The notes under the pieces are model-generated. The model saw only the letters and a program-made list of their open reading frames with translations, was not told the DNA's origin and ran no database searches. Positions 53,797 to 64,000 of a stretch of 64,000 nt of DNA are shown piece by piece. This DNA is from Asterias rubens (Eukaryota; Echinodermata; Asteroidea; Forcipulatida; Asteriidae). Numbering within the stretch: position 1 is the stretch's first letter; each line of letters starts with the position of its first letter. The translations under genes and the position numbers were made by a program. The DNA lies in assembly GCF_902459465.1 (NCBI RefSeq), contig NC_047066.1, forward strand, positions 17,549,047 through 17,613,046, in the 5' to 3' direction.

Positions 53797-56598
53797 ATGG
53801 CTAACAGACAACCGCCAGAAAGGTAATAAATTCATCCTTTTATGAACATTTTTTATAAATATATACAGTTGGTTACGTAAGCATGGGAAACAGTGATCCA
53901 ACATGTGCACTTTACGCAAATTTAAGACTTTTGAAACTAAATGATTGCGAGTTGTCAATAAAATGTACGTAACCAAACATACACAATTTTTCTAATAAAG
54001 AAGTGAAACACGTCGACTGGGGGGGGGGGGGGGGGGGCAAAACACCACCGCCTGCCGTTTTGCCAAAATCTAATAAATTGTTTATTTTATTTTATGTAAT
54101 TTATAGGAACATTTTCCTTATGGGGCGCCACTTTTTCATTCAATATGAAATAATGTAGTAGTAGTCTAATTGTAATTCTAATTTACCTCAAACAATCATC
54201 AATCAAGAATAAATGAGATGCCTATCCCTTTTTGTACTATAAAAATTAGTGAAAAAGTGGTGATGCCATACGGAAAGTTATCCATTCCATCATCCCCCAT
54301 CATGGTCAGATGTTTGTTGGACCAAACTTTGGATTGGACCAAGTCTGTCATCGAGGTTCTTATTTGACTTGATAACCGATATATTATTGGCTGAAACAGT
54401 GCCCTCTTGTACTTGTAGTTGTAGATAATAAACCCTCCGTCATTAGCCTACTACAATCACAGACTTGTAATCATTGTTTGGTTTGTACACATGGGCATGG
54501 CGATTTAGTCCAAAGATGGATAGAAAGAACACTCTGATTGGGTAGAGTCTCTGAGGCCTTCAATAAATGCACATTCAAACTTAACAATTGATACCACAGG
54601 AAAAAACACAGAAATACAACATTGATGCATGTGTGTAACTGTAAGCTTGGGCGATATCACGATATTATCAAATATATAGACCTTATGCACATGACGTCAT
54701 TTCAGTACGGCGCCCCCGCATTGAGGTCAAAAGGAGATTGTTCATTGGTCAATCTATGTGCGTTTTGATTGTTTCGTCACCGTTTGACCTCAAAGATGGC
54801 GGCTGGATGACGTCAATGCATAAGGTCTATTAATTTGGAAACGATTTAGTATCGCAATATCGCTGTATTTCCTAGCTGAGACATCTTGCACCTCATTGGT
54901 TTGGAGTAAAACCAGAAGAATAGGTCATTATTATAACACATCTCTTATGGTATGATTGTCTCTTCTACAACTTTCACTGAGAGTTTGAAGACTGATGATG
55001 TCAAATTTAATTAATCGCGATTATACCGAATATCACGATATATTATCGGCGATATATCGTGAATAAAATAATTTAATATCGCCCAAGCTTATGCATGTGT
55101 GTAACTAATCATTACTGTTCCGTCTGGGCACCACGAAGCTAGCACAGGGTACCAGTATTTCGTGGTTCCCAGACGCGTGGACATGTGTTTAGTACACAAA
55201 GCACGGATCGCATATTTTTTTTCTTTCTATGACGAACGGATGTGTGCAGTTAATCACCCATGTTCATCCTGGAAAAAGAAAAATATCAATGATCCGGACC
55301 CACAATGCACTGCTTATCTGTGCACAGCAAAGAAACGGTTCTAGATAGGCATGAAGAGATGGATGGTCCAGCAGATTGCTAAAAAATCATCATTTTTTAG
55401 CCGGAAAAATTTCCGCGAGTACAATTTCATACTTGGTGTTACATCTCAAACATACGGAGAGGCCAGTTGGCAGTCTTGAATGTAAATCGTTGGGTGTTTC
55501 CATCATTCTGGGGGCATTTTTGGTGTGACATCCATGAAAATGTTGCCTTACCTCAGACTCAAAATATGATTTCCCTGGGGCGCTAGTACGACAGAGAATG
55601 TCAAAATTTCGAAAAAAAGGAGTACAGCCTCCCAGTTACTGGGTCTTAGTAAGGATCAGGTTGTTTGTCATGGTTCTTTTTCCAAATTTTGAGATTAGAT
55701 CTTGTATTATTTTCTGTAAAAACTATAGTGTACTGTACGTACAGAGCATTCCTGATGGGTCATCTCTCTGGCATTTTGTTGTTATGTAAATGTAGGTTGT
55801 GAATAAATGTAAATGTATATTCAGTAGGCACCAAAGGGTCAAGTCTGAGATGGAAAGTTAGAGCGTGTGATAGCAAATCTGTGGGGGAATTCTGCGTGGC
55901 TGATGCAGATAAATAACCGCAGTCTCAGACTTTAAATCAAGTCTACACATGTTTGGATGTTATCTGAATGCCTTATGTGACACTGCATTGCAAACTTGTG
56001 CGTTATTTTCAGAATGACCATTCGTTTGTTGTAACTTCTTGGGATTTTTTTTCCGTATCCTGCAACTACCTTTGTACTTATTTTTACACATCCATTTTTA
56101 CCAAAGGAACATCTCATTTGCTTGGGTAAATTAGATAGGCCTACTTATTTCAAGAATGAAAAAGTGGTGGCAGGCAGAAGGCAGAAATTGTTTCAACTTT
56201 TTGTAGTTGACTCCATAAGAAATGTGCACAATGTGTGCAGCAACCATGAGAGATGGCCGTAGCCATGATGGCACAGTGTAACTTATGATGTTTATAGCAT
56301 CAAGAAGAGGCAAGATTATTTTTTTAAACTTTTGCTAAGATTTTCCCCCATTTGTCAGTTATGTTTGCGCAACCCAACTGTAGATAGCACATCAAAAGAA
56401 ATTGTCAAAGCTTGTTTTATTTTAACTTTATGAAGGTTCTCCAAATGTTGACAATCACTTGTTTAAACATCAGCACTAATCGTCGGCTTCTACATGTAGA
56501 TGCCTATACCTCCACCATGAGAGCAGCAGAGAATGATATTACAATAATGACAGGTTATGAGGACATCATTGTAGTAAATGCTCAAACTGATTCACAAG
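53797..56598 (+). CDS. Tentative divergent gene, three possible exons
   Basis: Candidate exons are 53797-53822 (MANRQPPE plus two bases, then GTAATA), 55587-55648 (TTENVKISKKRSTASQLLGL) and 56500-56598 (AYTSTMRAAENDITIMTGYE, then DIIVVNAQTDSQ). Their phases agree and each has AG/GT borders, though the acceptors have weak pyrimidine tracts. The joined product starts after a short upstream reading frame. I recognise no family, and no later exon was found before the window ends. Divergent placement 388 bases from MKS1 is the main reason to suspect it. Chance open frames are a real alternative. Confidence 0.28.
54625..55106. repeat. Inverted-repeat element with 16-base direct flanks
   Basis: ATGCATGTGTGTAACT occurs directly at 54625-54640 and 55091-55106. 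Between the copies, ends AAGCTTGGGCGATAT and ATATCGCCCAAGCTT are inverted, with a TATCGTGATATA-rich interior. Long direct flanks could be a target duplication or recombination scar. Confidence 0.75.
54676..54840. repeat. MITE with ATAGACCTTATGCAC ends, nested
   Basis: Inverted ends are ATAGACCTTATGCACATGAC and GTCAATGCATAAGGTCTAT, 165 bases. The interior has AGGTCAAAAGGAG and AAGATGGCGGCTGG. It lies inside the previous element. A second copy is at 60259-60436. Confidence 0.85.
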
Positions 56599-56717
56599 GT
56601 GGAGTTTTAAATAACAATGTGTGGTCAAAACCCCACAAGTACAGTTCCTACATGTACCACCAAAAAAATCACCCTTGTAAATTGAGCAGATTAACAAGCA
56701 GACAGAGAGACATCTGA

Positions 56718-59700
56718 CCAAACATTAGTTTAAACTTTATTCACATTGTACAAACCGTTAATCCTGGACGTCGCTGACAGGGAGTCCCAACCATGGTCCA
56801 ACCTTGGCTAACTTACATGTACAGATACATACAGCATCATAAAATATCAGTCAGACACAAAGTTAACAAACCAGTCCAAGGTTGAATGTGTTCCCCTCTT
56901 ACTCAGTAGGATTTTTTGATGTGGTATTGTGGTCCATACATTCTGTCAATGTAAATTTGGTAAAAGTGGATAATTAAATCTGTGTGCAACAGTGCAACTT
57001 ATAAAAATTGCCAATTGATCTATTATCTGCTATGAAAAGGCATAAATATTATGCAAATATGATTTTTATCTTCCGCATTGATAGTAAAAGTTAACAAAGG
57101 TGTTAGTCAAATTTGTATTAGTGTTGGTTGAGACGTTAATAAATGTGGAAATCTTATTTATAAGATCATTCTTCAATCCTCTATTTCATGGCTTTTGGAT
57201 TGAACTGTAGAGGGCGCCGTTACACAGGGATGCAAATATTCTTGAGGCTATATCAATCCTCATATCAGGGCCATCACCATTGTGATAACAAAATTGCATG
57301 ATTTAACTTGGCCTGTAAAGTCACAATTTAAACACATGATGTATGTGAACACAATGAATGTTGATGTTCTGTTCATAAAATAAATTTGACTGCAAGTAAC
57401 ATTTTGTTCAGGTGCAGCACTGTAGCTGGATGTATTTTGATCACAGGGTGGGCTTTGTATGCAATTGTACCTCTGTAGTATCAGGTGACTGTATCAAAAT
57501 TAGAGTTGTTGCATTTCAACATAGAACTTGTTACTCACAAGTAAATGTGTACACAATGGGCTCCCAGAAGCAGTAAACAATTTGTTCTCAATGAAATTAT
57601 TTTTAGGGATTAATTTGGCATTTAATGTATTGTTTGAAATCAGAACCCTTTAAAACCAACCAGTGATATTTTTTATCAAAACATTTCTTGTTTAATTGCA
57701 GCAATAAACACTGATTAATTTACGGGATTGATGCTATTAACTTTAAAATCTTAGACATAAGTATTTCTCTGGCGTACTATATTAGTATGATTATATATGA
57801 ATCACAGACCAAATTTGTTTATTTAAAACACAAATCCCGCACTACTTTGTTCTTTAGATTGGTTGAAATCCAATATCAAATATTTTATTGCCAGTGATGG
57901 ACACACATAATACAATACTAGTGGGAATTTTGGGTTGAGACATGTTGCAAAACACTATAAACCCCCATCTTTATTAATTAACAGCTTCACAGTTTTGGTT
58001 ATCAGTTAAATACTTGTTTTATATGACCCACCAACTATCATTTGTCATGTTTGGTAAAGTATGGTGATATTGTAATAATGCATCTTTTAATATTCTTATT
58101 TTGTAAGATTGCCAAGACAAGATTGGCAGTGATCCAAAATAGCTTGGCCCTATACACTATTCCCATGATTCACCCAGTTAATTGAATACACTACGTGTGA
58201 CTACATAGTACTGTATACATGTCATACATACTAGATCTTTTTTATAAACACAGCTTGATTTCCAGGCCAACCTCTGTAGTCATGATTGATCAGTGGTATC
58301 CAAAATTTACGCTTTTAAGTACAGTGTTATAGTATTACCGTAAGCAGATCTCAGGAATAGTAATAGGTTTTTCTTGTAATTTTTCTCAATTTTGAATCAA
58401 AGAAATTAACACTTGCACAAGTACTGAAGAAGAAATTTGTTTTGCTTTGTTTGTCGAAAACAAAGTTTAAAAAGTTGGTGTAATACTTGGTTCTGGTCTG
58501 GATTTACACAGTGTACCCCCTAGAGCATAGGCCTATGTGTACAAATCATTTTGTGAAGTCATGACCATTGAGCAATATACAATTTAAATCAACAACAGCA
58601 TTACTATTGACAGACTGATGGATATTTTTCTTTTTTTTTCTTTATTGAAACTTTGATTTTGTGTTGTTTCCTTTCCACTTTCCCACAATTTTGAAAAAAG
58701 TCAAAACATTTCCATCAGTTGGTTATTGAGAATGGTCTCTTTGAACAATTCAAAATGTTGTTCTTATTTGACCCCGTGACCTTCACATACATTGTAGTGC
58801 CTGTTCAGGAGCATGCATAGTATTATGTAGTATGAGGTACAATAGTGCACCGTATTATTGCATGATCAGGTTTTTGGGTTAAATAGGCTTACTGTGCCAA
58901 AACTACCAAGAAATAACCTGAAACTGGAGGTTTTGTCTAACATTGCCCTGCACAGTATTGTGAATTTTCCTCCCAAATTCAAGCCCTTTAAAGGTACATG
59001 TTTGTACAAGTTGCAGAGTACCTTCATGCAAAGTAGATACATTTTTTTATTGATTATTATAGTGCATGTATGTAAACCTGCTCCTAGCAAAACTAAAAAT
59101 AAACCCTTCTCAATTCTTGTTAGCACATTATGAAAAGAGGAACTGAAACCTGACACTTTTATTTTTAGGACAGGGGGGGGGGAGAATCTGCATTGGACTC
59201 TTACATTGCAGGATAGGAATTGTGTTGAGATGAACACGTCTAAAGATAGTAGGTCAAGTTGGGGCAGACAGCTTGATACATTGTACATATACATGTACAT
59301 ACGTAAATTATAGCTTATTCAACAGATTGTATCACATGTGATATGATGTGATGCACTGTTATTCTGCGTGTACACACATCTAGGCCTACCTGGTCATCAG
59401 AGTTGATTATTCATTACATACGGAGTGTAGTACACGTAAGTGACATGACGAGTGGTGCAGTTGTACAGTACATGATACACACGTACCTGTAGGGTATACA
59501 ATTACACTGGATTGGATTCTGGACAGAGGGGATTGACTGACATTGAATAGATGTGCACGGCACAGACGTGGATGATGAGCCATCCCTCCGGCTGTGCATA
59601 AACACCTCAATGTGGGTATGTACAATGTACATCCATGTGAACATACAGGCTAAAGGGGTGTGCCGCAGGCTCACTGCACAACAGTGAAATAATAGAGAGA

Positions 59701-60258
59701 GACTGGGAGAGACTCGTGTGTGACGAAGACGCTCCACATGGTGATCCACTGGGATAGGAAATATATGCCGGCATCTGAATGTATCGCAGACACATAGCCA
59801 TGAGGTATGGGAAACATGTTCAGTGGAAGAATTGCACTCCATATAAGACCCTGCAGGCTCACTGTATGCACAGCCTCTGTACCAAACCCACAAATTTACT
59901 TAACTGTAGAAGTCCCCCTGTCTTAATTTCGGCCAACTGATGAAATTTCATAAAATGTATTCACACTATTCTCTTGAATATTTTTGTGAATGCTTGATAT
60001 ATTTTGTATAAATATTGTATGCTTGTTATGCTATGTAATGTTAAAAGCATACATTTTCTTACAACAAAAATTATTGTATTTGGAACCTTTAGTATAGAAA
60101 TCCACACACGTGGTGCGCTGCCCTGAATTTTAGTCTTTTTGATACACATGTATTGGATTAACCATTAGTTTAGTGTTTGTAGATTTTTGTAATTTGTTTT
60201 TAATTACTTTTAAAATTTGTTTATTTAGGAGAATACAAGAAGCAGTTAAATTTAACGC
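56718..60258. other. Non-coding, no recognised gene
   Basis: Open frames here are short and lack domains. The longest (59414-59893 and 58866-59300, minus strand) are Cys- and His-rich but simple in composition, with CA/TG repeats. The stretch could be intron or untranslated region of the tentative divergent gene. Confidence 0.4.
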
Positions 60259-60436
60259 AATAGACCTTATGCACATGACGTCATTTCTGTAGGGCGCCCT
60301 CACCTAGAGGTCAAAAGGAGGTTGTTCATTGGCCAATCCTGTGCGCCGCGCGTACAAATCTGTGCATTTCGATTGTTTCGTCACTGTTTTTACACTAAGA
60401 TGGCAGCTGGATGATGTCAATGCATTAAGGTCTATA
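60259..60436. repeat. MITE with ATAGACCTTATGCAC ends, second copy
   Basis: It matches the copy at 54676-54840 from AATAGACCTTATGCACATGA to AATGCATTAAGGTCTATA. It carries a small GCGCCGCGCGTACAAATC insertion. Confidence 0.85.
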
Positions 60437-60754
60437 CAATTGTATAGATTGTAGGCCCTATACAAAGTGTGCCACCAACAATCAACTGAAGCCATGTAAT
60501 CTACTCAACACGGGTTCACAATTATGCCTACATGATGTTTTACAAATCACTCTAGAGCAAGTACATAATTAGTACACAGATGGTGCTGAAGTCATTATGT
60601 TGAATGTGTGTTTTTCTGAATGCAATTTCAGTGTGTATAGAAATACATTCAGTTACACATGTAGCATCTGACCATGTGAAGCCATGGAGGTACATGTAAT
60701 GTATGGTAGCTGTATAGCAAATTATGTGAAGTAGCAATATTGACTGCTCGAGTG

Positions 60755-60845
60755 TGATGGTTAAAACAAGGACTCCCTTGGTGATCCCTGGAAGGTTCTA
60801 TTTTCCCTCATGTTCCGGGAATCACCAAGAGAGTCTAGTTTTTAA
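60755..60845. repeat. Imperfect hairpin
   Basis: AAAACAAGGACTCCCTTGGTGAT is mirrored by ATCACCAAGAGAGTCTAGTTTT around a 40-base centre (GGAAGGTTC ... TGTTCCGGG). Confidence 0.65.
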
Positions 60846-61040
60846 ACCAAGAAGCACTTGAAGTAAAAGCAATCAATATTTAATCATAACACACACAATA
60901 GAAAAACAATAGGATCTGTGTACATGGTGTAAACAATTAGGTACCTAGAAGCTGCTGTTGCTATGGGATATGTAGCTCTGAGTATAGTGCTGTATATGGT
61001 TGCTATGGGGATAGTGAATTGCAGCTGATGTGGTTTTCTG

Positions 61041-61401
61041 TTAAAGACAGTGGACACTATTGGTAATTGTCAAAGACTAGTCTTCTCACTTGGTGTATCT
61101 CAACATATATACATAAAATAACAGACCTGAAAATTTGAGCTCAATCGGTCGTCGAAGTTGCGAGATAATAATGAAAGAAAAAACACCCTTGTCACACAAA
61201 ATTTCAGATATGCTTGATTTCGAGACCTCAAGAAACCAAATTCGTTGAAAATTACTTCTTTCTCGAAAACTACTCCACTTCAGAGGGAACCGTTTCTCTT
61301 GATGTTTTATACTATCAACCTCTCCCCATAAATCATTACCAAGTAAGGTTTTATGCTAATAATTATTTTGAGTAATTACTAAAAGTGTCCACTGCCTTTA
61401 A
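61041..61401. repeat. MITE family A, full copy
   Basis: Inverted ends TTAAAGACAGTGGACACTAT and AAAAGTGTCCACTGCCTTTAA. Part of the central palindrome is deleted. Confidence 0.9.
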
Positions 61402-63478
61402 GTATCAAGAAACGCTCTAAAGCCAGTCACAAGGCTAACAGTGTCTGGCCTGTATTGATTCATGTTTGTAAACACATTGTTCATTGATGTACTGCCATGA
61501 CAACAGTAAGTTCAGCACCTTGCCGAATAGAATCTTATAAATTCAATTCACTTGTTTTTGTTTCAAATTTATTGGCTAAAATTTGTAGGCCTATCATGTG
61601 AGAAAGCACGTCAATTGTGGAATTTTTGTATTTGTTTATACATGAATACATGTAGGCCTTATTGTATGTAGGCCCCTACATAAATATTAAAGGAATATTA
61701 CAGAATTGGTTTTTGCTAACAAAACAGTTGCTGGCAGTGTAAACACTTTATGCAATTCACAAATTTTTATACATAAACTGACAAACCTGTAGAAAATTGA
61801 GATCGATCTGCTATCTTGGTTACGAGAGAACATTGAAAAACCAATTACAAATTTTGCATTGCATCGATGCCAAAACAAAAATGAATAAAACGTTCACTGA
61901 GCGATATATTTCAAGGATGTTTTCTACTAGCATCATCATTAGACCGTGTAAGTTTTATGTAAATCTGTGATCTTCACGATTTTTGTTTCTTACCAATTCT
62001 GTAGCGCTCCTTTAACACAGAAAACAAACATTGTATACATTTTGTAATACACTGTATAGAGGTGTTCCACACTACTGAATCTGTTATTTTAGCGAGAAAA
62101 CAATTATTGATATATGAATAATCAACTAATCACAAGAAAGGGACATAAAACAAACAAACAAATTTGATGAAGAAAATTCAGTAACATTAAATGTCTTTAG
62201 AACAGGTACATGTATTACATGTAGATAGAAAAAAAAAACAGTACATGTTCATTTTTGCAAATTTAATTTTTAACTGATAGGCCTATAGTCTGTCAACCTG
62301 TATGATAAAATGCCTTATTATTCCTTTTAGCAATAGGCACGGTCTGCCATTGCTAAATCCATTGAGACGCAACCTCTTAGTGATCTTTATTGTCTGTCAA
62401 GAGGCAAACTACGTGGGTGTTGAGAGCCCTAGTACATGATTGGATGAAGCACTACATGTACATGTAGGGAAGATCAGCAGGGTTTTTTCCCCTGGTAGTT
62501 TTATGGCTAATGGAATCAAGCTTGAATGCACACTACTATGGATGCCAAGCATCCTTGGCCTATTTCCATTAGATCAAATTGTCAGCTTTATGTGCAATGA
62601 TTTATTGTCACAATTTATTATGTTTTTAAAGAGCATAGTTGGAGTTAGTGGGATTGAAAATGCATTTAATACTTTGTGACATGTGTTTTATATGGGCTAT
62701 GTCGATCATCAATTATGATGTAGGAAGAGGGTTAAAACTTGCATCATGTTGTCTACATGACAGCAACTGTGCACATTAAACAATGTACAGTACACTGTAT
62801 AAAATGTGTTGTACTATGTATTGTATCATTGTGTAACGTAACATTACAGATTTGTACATGTACATGTACACTGTAGTGAGTGTACACCATGAACGCAACA
62901 GATCATACATTATTTGTTGTTTTTACTATTTTTATTGTCATTGTTTTTGAGTGTTTTGTTTTGTTAACATTTGATACACTTTGTGGGCAGCCATGGGCTG
63001 ACTCTCAACAATATTACAATACCCCAAAAATATGTATTTCAGTTAAAAGATACCAACTAGTGGAAATTCTTACAAACAAACCATTCAAATTTGAATAATT
63101 TTTATACAAGAAAATAGATAACACACTCAGTGTTATTTAGAAAGTATTTTTAAAATACAATTGTTTTTATATTATTAAACAAAGTACAGTGCAGTTCATG
63201 GATGTGTTTATGTGTGTTGTGCTTGCATGGATTGTACGTATACACTGATTTGGGGTACATTTTACAGTGTACATAAATATACCTCTATGTTCATGGATTG
63301 AAGAAGAAAGATTTAGATCTTAAAGGATCCATTCTACACATCTGTTTATCACACAAGTGTAAAGTTGCAGTGACAACCTGTTGTTGATCAATCAGATGCA
63401 AGAATTTTAGTTTGCTTGAGGCCTGAGGGTAAACTACAACACAAGTCTACATGATCCATTGCACAACGCAGTAAGAAC
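61402..63478. other. Non-coding, no recognised gene
   Basis: The 72-codon frame at 62880-63098 has a hydrophobic segment (LFVVFTIFIVIVFECFVLLT) that could span a membrane. It has no family match or splice support. The rest is A/T-rich with TACATGTACATGTA repeats. Confidence 0.35.
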
Positions 63479-63732
63479 CAGGGCCCAATTTCATGGCTCT
63501 GCTTACCGCCGAATTCTGCGCTTACGATCACGATTCCCCGCTTATGTGCAAGCGCCAAATTTCTGCGCAAGCCTTGTAAGCGTAGAAAGCCTAGTAACGT
63601 GAAGTACGCATGCGCAGAAGCCCAAATTTGCCGTTAACCCGTGAAATATGCTTGCCGTAAGCACAGAGTTCCCTGCTTCCGTAAGCGCCGATTCTGTGCT
63701 TACGGTAAGCAGAGCCATGAAATTGGGCCCTG
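63479..63732. repeat. MITE family B, full copy with a GC-richer interior
   Basis: Inverted ends CAGGGCCCAATTTCATGGCT and AGCCATGAAATTGGGCCCTG. The inner arms carry GAATTCTGCGCTTACG against CGATTCTGTGCTTACGG. Confidence 0.9.
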
Positions 63733-64000
63733 TGCAAGCGCGTTTACCATTTTCACCATTTAGGGAGTTACATGTAGGATCAGAGGGTTTGTTAGGTGCA
63801 GTGTGCATTGGGTCAAATAAACTAAATGCTTTTCCTACAGTTTCAAATTGAATGTGGTGAAATGTACAATGATTAATCATTGCAATCATACATTGTACAA
63901 TTTGGCACACTATACATGTTATACAACTTTAGACATACACACATAAATCATTATTGTTGCTGTACAAAATAAACCTTTGCAATACATTACCCAGACTACA

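Noticed and set aside
59407-59893. Cys/His-rich frame of 159 codons as a possible zinc-finger or secreted toxin-like peptide
   Set aside because: Cysteine spacing is irregular, no signal peptide precedes it, and the DNA is CA/TG-rich simple sequence.

Overview
The window looks like a piece of a deuterostome invertebrate nuclear genome, most likely an echinoderm and possibly a sea star. The pointers are GT-AG introns, long repeat-filled non-coding DNA, a fibrinogen-related secreted protein gene, a non-LTR retrotransposon with a 2A peptide, a Ty3/gypsy element with integrase ahead of reverse transcriptase, and several foldback MITE families of a kind I associate with echinoderms. The species cannot be named from sequence alone.

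Layout. (1) 1-17.6 kb is a transposon graveyard. A roughly 4.1 kb L2/CR1-type LINE on the minus strand (2518-12150) encodes a signal-like N-terminus, a 2A motif, a PHD finger, an endonuclease and a reverse transcriptase. It is split by a complete 5.5 kb PIF/Harbinger element (3162-8668) that has 22 bp terminal inverted repeats, an AAT target duplication, a transposase with an internal deletion and an intact three-exon Myb/SANT gene. Around it lie Gypsy gag and RNase H pieces, a 73 bp minisatellite, and a decayed Gmr1-like Gypsy with integrase ahead of reverse transcriptase. (2) 17.6-35 kb holds one intact gene, an apparently intronless PAN/apple-like plus fibrinogen-domain secreted protein (22617-23663). 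A degenerate duplicate of its flanks and first exon starts near 29.5 kb. MITEs, a decayed 577 bp tandem repeat, LINE tails and a Penelope-like fragment with a hammerhead-like motif fill the rest. (3) 35.8-53.4 kb is a complete 14-exon MKS1 gene on the minus strand (558 codons plus stop), encoding the B9-domain protein of the ciliary transition zone. Its introns carry a Tc1/mariner element, tandem duplications, foldbacks, tRNA-like SINEs, and a 41 bp minisatellite that multiplies the 3' splice site of exon 10. (4) 53.4-64 kb is mostly non-coding. A tentative divergent gene may start 388 bp from the MKS1 start codon. A MITE nested inside another inverted-repeat element and two more MITEs lie here.

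The only confidently functional host genes are MKS1 and the fibrinogen-related gene. Most other coding potential comes from mobile elements. Exon boundaries were set by hand from reading frame, splice consensus and remembered family similarity. No database search was run.
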